Shown here piece by piece: positions 1-7,271 of a DNA stretch of 19,045 bases. Both the position numbers and the translations under genes were made by a program. Below the pieces are notes generated by a model, which was not told the DNA's origin, made no database searches, and worked only from the letters and a program-made list of their open reading frames with translations. The stretch is from NCBI GenBank assembly GCA_964504155.1, contig CAZDCZ010000057.1:1-19045 (forward strand), written 5' to 3'. The DNA comes from CAZDCZ01 sp964504155 (lineage in GTDB: Bacteria > Bacteroidota > Bacteroidia > Bacteroidales > UBA12077). How positions within the stretch are numbered: position 1 is the first letter of the stretch; the number at the start of each line of letters is the position of its first letter.

Positions 1-3
1 ATT

Positions 4-16
4 GGGCTTTCAGCCC
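4..16. repeat. Short GC-rich hairpin at window edge
   Basis: GGGCT-TTC-AGCCC forms a perfect 5-bp stem with a 3-nt loop in otherwise AT-rich DNA. A second perfect inverted repeat, ATTCATGA/TCATGAAT, lies at 57-64 and 75-82. They may be the end of a terminator or of an intergenic repeat belonging to a gene left of the window. No gene is visible in 1-151. Confidence 0.4.
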
Positions 17-151
17 GGATTATAATGATTCTCCACAACTTTTTAAAGTGATCCGAATTCATGATTATAAAAACTCATGAATAATACAAGTTTAATATGA
101 ATATTAAAAAATATTCATATTTTTACAATAAGACAATTTATAGTTCTATTT

Positions 152-1063
152 ATGAAAGAACAAGAAATAATTATTGTAAACAATATCCCTGAAGAAATAT
201 ATAAGAAAATAGTAATTAAGGCTATTAAATATTCTTTAATCTCGTTCCCTTTTACCATAAACAGGATGCATATTTCCGATTTGAATAAAAGACTATATAA
301 TATTTCGAAAGGGAAAATTGCTGAAGGTATTTTTGAGTTTTTTTGCCAAGAAAATAATATTGCTACAAATTTTAAGATCTGTCAAACACCATTCTACTTA
401 CCCGATAAACGAGATTTTATTTGTAATAACTCAGAATGGGATATAAAGAATAATTTCATTTATCATGATAATAAACTACTAACTAAAAATAAATATACCG
501 ATTTACCTGCCCTTGTTCCTGCACGAAGCATCTACGACCAATGGGGAAATAGGGATAAACATAAATTCGATTTTACAAAATCGATAAATTATGTTTTTTC
601 TTTTATGAAAGCTTCAAGTAAAAACAATAAAAATTCGTTCTTTGATATTAATTTAAGCTCAGAACAAATTAAGTTTATTACAGAACTATCGTTAAAATAT
701 AGTAGTAGTAAACAAAATTCTAAACCTTTTGAAGAAGATTGGTTCTGGGAAAAAATGAAAGAATTCAAAAATCACGATTTATCATTCTATTTGAAAGAAA
801 TGCCATATTTAATAATTACCGGGTATGCAAATAACAAACATTGGGATTTGTTTAAGATAACAGATAATAAAGGAAATAGCAGTTTTGATAATTACGCATC
901 GGGAGAATGGTATAAACAATCGAGAAACGAGAAACTATCGTTTCTCAACGGAACTATTATAACAAGAATCCCAAATGCAACAATTCCTGTGTCATACCTT
1001 CCTGCATTTAGTTCTTTATTTCCTCGTTTAAGAGATAAAATTAATTATGCAAAATTCAAATAG
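152..1063 (+). CDS. Hypothetical protein, candidate orphan PD-(D/E)XK-fold nuclease
   Basis: This 303-residue soluble protein has no signal peptide or membrane segment, and I do not recognise its family by name. Its N-terminal half carries the spacing of a PD-(D/E)XK nuclease core: a helix around residues 53-66 with Lys53 and Glu58 (KGKIAEGIFEFF), Asp88 in PDKRDF, then the strand motif W-D97-I-K99. A well-ordered LPALVPAR segment follows at about 118-125. The C-terminal half is rich in Trp, Tyr and Phe and could be a recognition domain. No methyltransferase, helicase or toxin/antitoxin partner is adjacent; the next gene is convergent and 370 bp away. The start at 152 is the first ATG of the frame and has no clear Shine-Dalgarno. 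The nuclease assignment is inferred from motif spacing only. The gene itself is secure because of its length and Bacteroidota-like codon use. Confidence 0.75.
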   Translation: MKEQEIIIVNNIPEEIYKKIVIKAIKYSLISFPFTINRMHISDLNKRLYNISKGKIAEGIFEFFCQENNIATNFKICQTPFYLPDKRDFICNNSEWDIKNNFIYHDNKLLTKNKYTDLPALVPARSIYDQWGNRDKHKFDFTKSINYVFSFMKASSKNNKNSFFDINLSSEQIKFITELSLKYSSSKQNSKPFEEDWFWEKMKEFKNHDLSFYLKEMPYLIITGYANNKHWDLFKITDNKGNSSFDNYASGEWYKQSRNEKLSFLNGTIITRIPNATIPVSYLPAFSSLFPRLRDKINYAKFK

Positions 1064-1089
1064 TAAATAAATAGAAGCTATACTGAAAT

Positions 1090-1181
1090 AGTAATCGGAT
1101 AACTATCGGATAACTATCTAAGTAATTGACAATCAGGTTTGAAAATTTTCAGATATTTCAAATTTGAGTCATCCGATGACT
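1090..1181. repeat. Inverted repeat of the AGTCA-N5-TGACT family with 11-bp tandem duplication
   Basis: AGTAATCGGATAACT (1090-1104) faces AGTCATCCGATGACT (1167-1181), and the right copy is itself a perfect 15-nt palindrome. ATCGGATAACT is duplicated in tandem at 1094-1104 and 1105-1115. Between the arms lies a smaller TTTGAAA/TTTCAAA inverted repeat. The element sits just after the stop of the nuclease-like gene. It belongs to the set of similar palindromes at 5765, 6568, 7128/7246 and 14338. Confidence 0.6.
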
Positions 1182-1279
1182 TTATAGCATTAAATGGAAA
1201 ATGCTTAAATAAAAATAAATAATTATAAATTCCACTTAGCAGTGGGAATTCAGAATTTATTCAATTATAGATAAAATAA

Positions 1280-1340
1280 AAAATGATTATTAACCATCAC
1301 CGTCGAATCTGCAATTCGGGGCTGTATTAACAATCATTTT
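1280..1340. repeat. Nested hairpin between convergent genes, possible terminator
   Basis: The outer arms AAAATGATTATTAA (1280-1293) and TTAACAATCATTTT (1327-1340) pair with one mismatch. An inner CGAAT/ATTCG stem (1304-1308 and 1314-1318) sits inside. The position between the 3' ends of two convergent genes fits a bidirectional terminator, but there is no clean T-tract. It could equally be an intergenic repeat. I see no gene in the rest of 1064-1433. Confidence 0.4.
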
Positions 1341-1433
1341 CAATACAAATATATAACAAATGAGTATCAAATAAAAACAATAATATTATACCAATAAACT
1401 TTAAATAGAAAACGCTTAAGTACAAAATAGGCA

Positions 1434-2414
1434 TTAAAACACTGCTATTTCTTTTTCTCCTGATGATTTTGCAAATGCTCTAAACATCAGATTAGTATTA
1501 AAAACTGTAGCTATATTTCCATTTTTATCAACAGCAATAATTCCACCATTCCCATTTATATGAGCAAGTTTTTTATTAATAACTAGTTCGGCAGCATCAT
1601 TCAGACTCATATTTTTATATTCCATAAGAGCAGATATATCGTGAGCAACAGTATAGCGAATAAAAAACTCTCCATGTCCGGTAGCAGAAACAGCACAAGT
1701 ATTATTATTTGCATATGTTCCTGCTCCAATAATTGGGGAATCGCCTATTCTTCCATATCTTTTATTTGTCATTCCACCGGTTGAAGTTCCAGCTGCAAGA
1801 TTTCCTTTTTTATCTAATGCAACGCAACCAACAGTACCATGTTTTTCTGCTTTTAAAATTTTCTGTAACGATTTCCATCGTTTTTCTGTATAGAAATACG
1901 AAGAATCAACAATTTCTAAACCTTGCTTCTTTGCAAAGGCAGATGCTCCTTTTCCCGACAACAAAACATGTTCAGAATTTATCATTACCTCCCTAGCCGC
2001 AGATATAGGGTTTTTTATATCTCTAACACCTGCAACAGCACCGGCGTTTAAATCTCTACCATCCATAATTGACGCATCAAGCTCGTTATGTCCATCGTGA
2101 GTAAAAACAGCACCTTTGCCTGAATTAAACAAAGGACAGTTCTCTAGATAATTTATTGTTTTCTCAACAGCATCAAGACTTGAACCATTATTTTTTAAAA
2201 TATTTTCGCCTATCTCTAATGCTTTTCCTAATTCGTTTTTATATTGTTGTTCGAGATCTTCCGGAATATTATCTCGCGATGCATTACCAGCTCCACCATG
2301 AATTACTATTGCATATTCAATTGTTTTCTTTGCTTGTTGAGAATTTTTCTTATTATTACACTGAATTAAGAAAATACTTAATATCAGAACTACAATTAAT
2401 AATTTGAATTTCAT
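1434..2414 (-). CDS. Isoaspartyl peptidase/L-asparaginase family (Ntn hydrolase), predicted lipoprotein
   Basis: This is a 326-residue member of the N-terminal-nucleophile asparaginase 2 family, which hydrolyses isoaspartyl dipeptides and often asparagine. The family signatures are clear: the opening HGGAGNA at 39-45, and the autocleavage site G-T194-V-G-C-V-A-L, with Thr194 as the predicted nucleophile freed when the proenzyme splits into two chains. TSTGGMTNKRYGRIGDSP then follows at 210-227, and GAGTYANN supplies substrate contacts. The N-terminus is hydrophobic and ends in L-I-Q-C19, so it is probably a lipoprotein; Gln before the Cys is a non-ideal lipobox and plain Sec export is the alternative. 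That places the enzyme outside the inner membrane, suggesting use on imported or cell-wall peptides. The length fits the family plus a leader. The gene stands alone and is divergent from the lipoprotein pair at 2754. Confidence 0.93.
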   Translation of the reverse strand: MKFKLLIVVLILSIFLIQCNNKKNSQQAKKTIEYAIVIHGGAGNASRDNIPEDLEQQYKNELGKALEIGENILKNNGSSLDAVEKTINYLENCPLFNSGKGAVFTHDGHNELDASIMDGRDLNAGAVAGVRDIKNPISAAREVMINSEHVLLSGKGASAFAKKQGLEIVDSSYFYTEKRWKSLQKILKAEKHGTVGCVALDKKGNLAAGTSTGGMTNKRYGRIGDSPIIGAGTYANNNTCAVSATGHGEFFIRYTVAHDISALMEYKNMSLNDAAELVINKKLAHINGNGGIIAVDKNGNIATVFNTNLMFRAFAKSSGEKEIAVF

Positions 2415-2577
2415 GAGATTAGTTTTTGTTTAATAAATTCTTAATGCATAAAAATAATAATATTACTTTCCTTTTAGACAAATTAATTAAAAACTTTTTT
2501 TTACAATTCATATTATTTTTTTAAAAATCCTATGAGAGCACTTCTTTTACGAAAAAATAATTTAAAAATTACAAATG

Positions 2578-2585
2578 TATCTTTG
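2578..2585 (+). promoter_or_regulatory. Possible Bacteroidetes -7 box (TATCTTTG) in divergent intergenic region
   Basis: TATCTTTG matches the Bacteroidetes -7 consensus TAnnTTTG exactly. No good -33 TTTG is seen 19-21 bases upstream, and the site is about 170 bases before the lipoprotein gene at 2754, so it is only a candidate. The 339-base stretch 2415-2753 separates divergent genes and must hold promoters for both. I see no gene or clear operator in it. Confidence 0.25.
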
Positions 2586-2753
2586 GTGAGATTTTTGATT
2601 ACAATACGAATTATTAGCTAAGTTAGATATAAAGATTAATTATTCTTTACAAATAAAATTTCGATTTTTGTATTTAGCTTAATAATATCTTTTATTTCTA
2701 ATAAATTTATAATATTTTAGAAAATTAAATAAACAAGCCATTAATTAACTACT

Positions 2754-4118
2754 ATGAAAAAACTTATACTTTTTTTAAGCATTATTTTGCTAATAACATC
2801 ATGTGCTTCGAAACGTTATGCCAAGAAAGCTACAAAATTCGAAAAAGCAGGATTATACGAGGAAGCTGCCAATTACTATTTTCAATCATTACAGAAAAAG
2901 GCATCGAATGTAGATGCTGTTCTTGGTTTAAGAAAAGACGGACAAATTGTTCTCGATCGTAAACTAGCTAATTTTACAAAAGCATATAAGCAATCGGAAT
3001 TTAAAACAGCTGTTTATAATTATCTGGAAGCTGAAAAGTATTATAATAAAATAAAAACAGTAAATATAGAGCTTTCGTTTCCTGAATATAATAAAGAATA
3101 TTACAAAGAAGCCAAAGACGATTATCTTGGAAAGATATATGCTAGTGGCATTGAAGCTATAAACAGAGAAGATTTTATTGAAGCTGAAAAAATATTTGGA
3201 GAAATTGTTGGAATAGATAAGGAATATAAAGACGTAAAAGAGCAATATATTATTGCAAAATACGAACCTATGTATAGAAAAGGGAACCAAGAACTCGATA
3301 ATAATTTATTCCGCTCTGCATATTATACTTTCGAGAAAATTATTAATGGTTCGAAAAGAAATTACAAACAATCGCTTGAGTTAAAAGCTGAAGCATTAAA
3401 GAAAGCAACAATTACAATATTAGTTCCTGAATTTTCTAATCGTGTTAATTATCGCGATAAGACTTCTTCGATTATAACATCGAAAATAAAAGGAGATTTA
3501 AGTAATCTGAAAAATCCATTTATCAAAGTAATTGAGTTATCATCATTAAGTTCTAACATTCTAAATAACAACAGATCGATAAACTATCAAGCTGCAAATT
3601 TAGCCGGCATTAAAACTATTCTTATTGGTGAAGTTATACAATCGTATAAAAACGAAGGAAAATTATTAACTAGTACTAAAAGAGGATATTTAAAAGAAGT
3701 TACTAAGGTAAAAAACGAACAAGGCGAAGAGAAAAAAGAAGTTAAATATCATAAAACTACTTACACTGATAATAGTAAAACTAATAAAGCTAATATTAAA
3801 GTAAACTTTAAATTAATATCGACAGAAACAAACGAAGTTTTAACTTCCGACAATGTTTCTCTTGTTGCTAAAGACAAGGTTCATTATGCAAGATTTAATG
3901 GTGATAATAAAAAGCTGATACCCGGATATTGGAAATATAAAGGACGTAAAACTGCCGAAGATGTTGTAAAAGATAATTCAGTAGAAACCAACAAATTACA
4001 TAAACTTTTAAAAGCCAATTCAAGTATTAAATCTTCTGATGCTTTATTAAACGGTTTATTTGTTGATGTGTCGAAACAAATAAGCGAAAAAATTGATAAA
4101 TATAACCCTGAGAAATAA
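2754..4118 (+). CDS. Lipoprotein with TPR-like repeats and CsgG/LpoB-like C-terminal region
   Basis: This 454-residue lipoprotein begins with a typical signal peptide ending in L-I-T-S-C17. Residues 20-215 are helical and rich in Tyr, Ala and Glu, with TPR-like units (EKAGLYEEAANYYFQSL at 30-46, INREDFIEAEKIFGEIV at 136-152, and the helices at 176-196). From about 218 the texture changes to alternating strands starting TITILVPEFSNR, then AANLAGIKTILIGEV at 280-294. This resembles the opening and central strand-helix pattern of CsgG/LpoB-type periplasmic domains; that fold call is inference. A Lys-rich charged linker lies near 310-340. The stop overlaps the next ATG (TAATG), so the two are translationally coupled and probably form one envelope complex. 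No specific function is claimed. Confidence 0.85.
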   Translation: MKKLILFLSIILLITSCASKRYAKKATKFEKAGLYEEAANYYFQSLQKKASNVDAVLGLRKDGQIVLDRKLANFTKAYKQSEFKTAVYNYLEAEKYYNKIKTVNIELSFPEYNKEYYKEAKDDYLGKIYASGIEAINREDFIEAEKIFGEIVGIDKEYKDVKEQYIIAKYEPMYRKGNQELDNNLFRSAYYTFEKIINGSKRNYKQSLELKAEALKKATITILVPEFSNRVNYRDKTSSIITSKIKGDLSNLKNPFIKVIELSSLSSNILNNNRSINYQAANLAGIKTILIGEVIQSYKNEGKLLTSTKRGYLKEVTKVKNEQGEEKKEVKYHKTTYTDNSKTNKANIKVNFKLISTETNEVLTSDNVSLVAKDKVHYARFNGDNKKLIPGYWKYKGRKTAEDVVKDNSVETNKLHKLLKANSSIKSSDALLNGLFVDVSKQISEKIDKYNPEK

Positions 4119-5470
4119 TGAATAAATATATTTTACTAGTCTTAGTTTTATTTTTAAGTTCTTGTGCTGCAAAAAAGAAAGCTGCAGAATTAGAATTATA
4201 TCCGGAATGGGTTAAAATAAAACCAATTGTTCCGAGTTATTATATTGGAATAGGAAGTGCTAAAAAAGTTGGCACTGTAACTCAATATACAGCCGAAGCA
4301 CGCAGAGATGCTTTGAGCAATATGGCAGAAGACATTTCGTCGCAAGTAAGTTCTTCGTCGGTTTTACATACCATTGAAAACGATTATGGAGTAACAGAAT
4401 CGTTTATTCAGAAAATTGAAATTGAAACAGATGATTATTTAGAAGGATTTGAGCCTGTTGATTCGTACGAAACAGAATCGTTATATTGGATATATTATAG
4501 AATATTCAAAAGTACGTACCGAGAAATGAAAGAACAGAAAAAGCAAGAAGCAATTGCCAATGCTTTAGCTAAATACGAATCGGGACTTCAACAATTAAAC
4601 GAAAACAAGCCTAAAGAAGCAATTAGCTTTTATTTACAAGGACTGCAAGCATTAAAAAGATATCTGTCGGAAGAAACTCCTACCGATTTCAATGGCAATT
4701 CTATAGATCTTGGGAGTAAATTATATTCATCGTTAAACGATATTCTTTCGAATTGTACAATACAATCGGAAAAAGAAGAATTTTCAGTTACACGTGGTAA
4801 AACTATTAGAGAACCAATAAGGTTTCAGGTTTTGTTTAATAACACTCCGATAAATGATTTACCTATACATTTTTCGTATAGTGGAGGGTATTTAAAAAAC
4901 AATGTTGTAAATACTGATATTAACGGTTGGGTTGAATGTTTTCCGGGAGTTATTAAATCGAAAAATACTAGCGAGACACTTACTGCAAAAATCAATATCG
5001 AGCGTATTGCCAATAAAGCCGTTGACGATTTGTTTATTAGAGGAATTGCATTAAAAAAGAAACTTAATTCAAGCAAATGTTATATTAATATTCTTGCTCC
5101 TAAAGTATATTTTAGCATATCTGAATCTCCTTGTTCAAACAACAAATGTTCGAGAATTACCGAGACATTTGTAGAAAGAGCTACATCTAGAAATTTTGAT
5201 GTTACGGATATTATAAGTGATAGTAATTATTATTTCGAACTTAGTTATAAATTCAAACCAGGACAACGTGCCGGCAATTTGGTTCAAGTTGAAATTATTT
5301 CGGAATTAAAAGTTACAAATGCTGAGCATAAAATTTTATTTATAAAAAAGATTGCAAATATCAAAGGTGTTGGAACAACAATTAATGAAGCAGAAGATAA
5401 AGCCTTTCAGGAATATTTAAACTCATTAAAAAGAAGATATTTCGAACAAGGATTTAATAAGCTATTTTAA
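4118..5470 (+). CDS. LPP20-family lipoprotein with C-terminal extension
   Basis: This 450-residue lipoprotein has a signal peptide ending in L-S-S-C16. Residues about 28-135 fit the LPP20 family: YPEWV, then YYIGIGSA at 41-48, AEARRDALSNMAEDISSQV at 59-77, and the closing strand YWIYYRIFKS at 123-132. The fold of that family is a small alpha/beta lipoprotein domain named from Helicobacter LPP20. A helical, TPR-like stretch (about 140-185) follows. Then comes a strand-rich segment at about 225-295, possibly Ig-like (VLFNNTPINDLPIHFSYSGG), and a C-terminal alpha/beta domain at about 320-445. The gene overlaps its upstream partner by one base and is followed by a strong terminator, so the two form a closed two-gene operon. 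Its role is unknown. Envelope localisation and partnership with the upstream lipoprotein are inferred from the lipoboxes and coupling. Confidence 0.85.
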   Translation: MNKYILLVLVLFLSSCAAKKKAAELELYPEWVKIKPIVPSYYIGIGSAKKVGTVTQYTAEARRDALSNMAEDISSQVSSSSVLHTIENDYGVTESFIQKIEIETDDYLEGFEPVDSYETESLYWIYYRIFKSTYREMKEQKKQEAIANALAKYESGLQQLNENKPKEAISFYLQGLQALKRYLSEETPTDFNGNSIDLGSKLYSSLNDILSNCTIQSEKEEFSVTRGKTIREPIRFQVLFNNTPINDLPIHFSYSGGYLKNNVVNTDINGWVECFPGVIKSKNTSETLTAKINIERIANKAVDDLFIRGIALKKKLNSSKCYINILAPKVYFSISESPCSNNKCSRITETFVERATSRNFDVTDIISDSNYYFELSYKFKPGQRAGNLVQVEIISELKVTNAEHKILFIKKIANIKGVGTTINEAEDKAFQEYLNSLKRRYFEQGFNKLF

Positions 5471-5493
5471 ATTTTTTTTTTTGATTATTTATT

Positions 5494-5527
5494 AAGGTGG
5501 GATTAAAATATCCCACCTTTTTTTATT
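5494..5527 (+). terminator. Rho-independent terminator after the lipoprotein operon
   Basis: AAGGTGGGA (5494-5502) and TCCCACCTT (5511-5519) form a perfect 9-bp stem with an 8-base loop, followed by a run of T. It lies 24 bases after the LPP20 gene's stop. The stem is preceded by a T-tract at 5472-5482. Confidence 0.88.
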
Positions 5528-5764
5528 TGATTTGTCTAGTAATGAAATAAGTTGACACAAAAAATAAATAGTAAAATATATTTATAATCAAAAAAAATGA
5601 AGAGTTCAAGACTTGATTTGCATAAATAATTTTAAATAACATTTATTATTTAACGATCCTCGAATATGAAATCGTGCGAGATTTTCGCCCTGTTTCATTA
5701 TTACCCATTAATATTATTAATAAATAATTCTAATTGTTGCATTTATCTATTTATTCTTACTAAT

Positions 5765-5797
5765 AGTCAGGGCGCGACTTAAAGTCGCACTCTGACT
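5765..5797. repeat. REP-like palindrome, AGTCA family
   Basis: The left arm AGTCAGGGCGCGACTT (5765-5780) pairs with the right arm ending TCTGACT (to 5797) over 16 positions, with one G-T wobble and one mismatch. Twenty bases further on is TGTCATGTACTA (5817-5828), which recurs exactly at 14477-14488 after another member of this palindrome family. This suggests a shared composite element. No gene is visible in 5528-6030. Confidence 0.6.
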
Positions 5798-5892
5798 TAA
5801 TCCTGTTTTTCAACTCTGTCATGTACTACGAACTCTGAAAGGGTTAGTAATTAAATATAAAATGATTATCCGTATAATTACCTAACATAAAG

Positions 5893-5981
5893 ATTGATTT
5901 TCTTCATTTACCCCGTCCCTAAAGGGTGTGAAGAAAATCATTTTGCTCCCTTTAGGGTTTGGGGTAAACAAATTGATTTTC
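5893..5981. repeat. Nested inverted repeat with CCCTAAAGGG core and flanking direct repeats
   Basis: TTTACCCCGTCCCTAAAGGG (5907-5926) and its inverted partner at 5948-5968 (CCCTTTAGGG then TTTGGGGTAAA) form arms of about 20 bp. An alternative stem pairs GATTTTCTTCA (5896-5906) with TGAAGAAAATC (5929-5939), and the two foldings exclude each other. ATTGATTTTC occurs as a direct repeat at both borders (5893-5902 and 5972-5981). It looks like a miniature intergenic repeat element. An attenuator is possible but no downstream gene on the plus strand supports that. Confidence 0.55.
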
Positions 5982-6033
5982 AGTAAATATAATGTTCGTT
6001 AAGGTAAATATGCGGATATTCATTAAATATTAA

Positions 6034-6066
6034 AACCTTCATTCGGCATATGCCAAATGAAGGGTT
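6034..6066. repeat. Long near-palindrome centred on GGCATATGCC
   Basis: AACCTTCATTCGGCAT and ATGCCAAATGAAGGGTT are inverted copies differing by one inserted base and one substitution. The hairpin is about 33 nt long and lies beyond the 3' end of the decayed lipoprotein gene. It may terminate minus-strand transcription from the caspase locus. Confidence 0.5.
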
Positions 6067-6179
6067 ATAAATCTATTATATTAAAATGTTAGAATTTAAA
6101 GAAAAGCTCTCTCTCCAACTTCCGTGCCTTTTGTAAAGTTTTTGTTGTGTTTTATCATTTTATTTTAATCTATTATTTT

Positions 6180-6566
6180 TCAAAAAAAATCAGTCCACTC
6201 TGCATCGCTTGGCAAATGCCAGCCATCAGTAGTTGTAATTTTTGTTTGTTCGCTATAAATTATTACATCTTTTATTGTAATGTATGCTTTTACATAGTAA
6301 TCTGTTAAAGGATTTAAACTTTCTATATTTTTATTAAAACTTGTACCGCTCAATGTTCCTGATTCTGTTTTTGAGTCACTGGTTGTAGGGTGCCCTGAAG
6401 TATTCCAACATAAACCATGTTCGCTTATGCTATAACTGCTTTTGTTGGTTACATTACAAGTTAAATAGGCAGAACTGCTGCTTACACTAATTTTGGTTAA
6501 AGTTAACTCAATTTTATTTGTTAGTGCATTTTCAATGGTTGGTAGCTCTTCGTCTTTGCAAGCCTT
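6180..6566 (-). pseudogene. Remnant of a fn3/FISUMP-type lipoprotein, 5'-truncated and internally deleted
   Basis: The minus-strand frame reads about 128 residues from KACKDEELPTIEN to a stop. ACKDEE looks like the region around a lipoprotein Cys, but the signal peptide and start codon are missing. A stop lies immediately upstream, and the palindrome at 6568-6606 begins two bases away. Next comes a fibronectin-III-like domain (LCWNTSGHPTTSDSKTESG, then SLNPLTDYYVKAYI), typical of Bacteroidetes surface lipoproteins. It runs directly into GWHLPSDAEWTDFF and a stop. GWHxPSDAEW is a signature from the middle of the FISUMP (Fibrobacter major paralogous) domain, so the first part of that domain appears deleted and the rest is absent. 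The stop falls in an 8-T run. No start codon serves this frame, so it is a decayed gene. It lies downstream of the caspase gene, where this kind of lipoprotein could have been a partner. Confidence 0.75.
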
Positions 6567-6567
6567 T

Positions 6568-6606
6568 TATACTCACGGGGTGACTTGAAGTCACCCCGTG
6601 AGTATA
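6568..6606. repeat. Perfect 39-nt palindrome (REP-like)
   Basis: TATACTCACGGGGTGACTT (6568-6586) is repeated as its exact reverse complement at 6588-6606 around a single central G. It starts 2 bases past the lipoprotein remnant and ends 2 bases before the stop codon of the truncated gene at 6609. It therefore marks a probable deletion or rearrangement junction. It shares the TGACTT/AAGTCA core with the other palindromes of this window. Confidence 0.85.
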
Positions 6607-6608
6607 TT

Positions 6609-7106
6609 TTACTCTGAACTATTAAAAGCTATAGTATTTAAACGTACTGATGCATACCAACCTACTTTACCAATTTGCCCTATACTTAAACCCAGTGGTG
6701 CTGTATAAGCTGAATTACGTAAACTGTAATTTCCTGAGTAATGTACAAAAAAGTGTTTTTCTATTTTTTGGTTAATAATTTCGGCTCGTACATCAAAAAA
6801 AATATCTCCTTCCAAAGAATTTACATCTTTATATGGATCCCAAAATATTTTATGTTTTCCTGCTTTAATATTTTCACCAACATTGCCAGAAACAGTTTTC
6901 ATGGGTCCTTGAAAAGTTTTGCCACCATCTAAGCTAACATAAAGATTAACATTAAATTTCTGGTTGAATTTTGCACCAATAAGTGTGTAATCTACTTTTA
7001 TTATATTACCTGTTAATTGCGAATTTACGTTGGTTACTTGTTGGGAGCACAAAATATTTGTAAAAAATATTATGGTAAGTGCTAAAAGTAGGTTTTTGAT
7101 TTTCAT
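6609..7106 (-). CDS. Exported protein, N-terminal fragment of a Bacteroidetes Ig-like/outer-membrane protein (probably truncated)
   Basis: The product is 165 residues from the ATG at 7106, which opens a good Sec signal peptide (MKIKNLLLALTIIFFTNILC, then SQQ). The longer frame from 7133 only adds nine polar residues ahead of the signal, so I reject that start. The mature part begins QQVTNVNSQLTGNIIKVDYTL and contains LYVSLDGGKTFQGP and GKHKIFWDPYKDVNSLEGDI. This beta-rich domain is common in Bacteroidetes next to caspase-like or FISUMP proteins. The last 35 residues (YTAPLGLSIGQIGKVGWYASVR) look like the first strands of an outer-membrane barrel. The frame then stops with SSE two bases from the 39-nt palindrome, so most of the barrel is probably lost. 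If the N gap is collapsed, the start lies about 47 bp after the caspase gene, consistent with an operon. Confidence 0.7.
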   Translation of the reverse strand: MKIKNLLLALTIIFFTNILCSQQVTNVNSQLTGNIIKVDYTLIGAKFNQKFNVNLYVSLDGGKTFQGPMKTVSGNVGENIKAGKHKIFWDPYKDVNSLEGDIFFDVRAEIINQKIEKHFFVHYSGNYSLRNSAYTAPLGLSIGQIGKVGWYASVRLNTIAFNSSE

Positions 7107-7125
7107 ATTATTATTTTTTAGTATG

Positions 7126-7261
7126 ATAGTCACGGCGTGACTTNNNNNNNNNNNNNNNNNNNNNNNNNNNNNNNNNNNNNNNNNNNNNNNNNNNNNNNNN
7201 NNNNNNNNNNNNNNNNNNNNNNNNNNNNNNNNNNNNNNNNNNNATAGTCACGGCGTGACTT
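7126..7261. repeat. REP-like palindrome copies on both sides of the N gap
   Basis: The same 18 bases, ATAGTCACGGCGTGACTT, abut the gap on its left (7126-7143) and right (7244-7261). Within each, AGTCACGGCGTGACT is a palindrome around a central G. The outer flanks TATGAT (7122-7127) and ATCATA (7262-7267) are also complementary, so one extended hairpin would result if the two copies are a single site. Confidence 0.7.
7144..7243. other. Assembly gap (100 N)
   Basis: Exactly 100 undetermined bases, the usual placeholder for a scaffold gap of unknown size. It lies between the stop of the caspase gene and the start of the gene at 7106. The identical 18-base borders suggest that a repeat broke the assembly. 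Confidence 0.97.
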
Positions 7262-7271
7262 ATCATAATTT

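Noticed and set aside
5893..5981. Riboswitch controlling a downstream gene
   Set aside because: No gene follows on the plus strand, the minus-strand genes end here, and the direct-repeat borders fit a mobile repeat better.
7107..7133. Longer start for the gene at 6609 (ATG at 7133)
   Set aside because: It adds nine polar residues before a typical signal peptide and reaches into the palindrome beside the gap. The ATG at 7106 gives a normal Sec signal.
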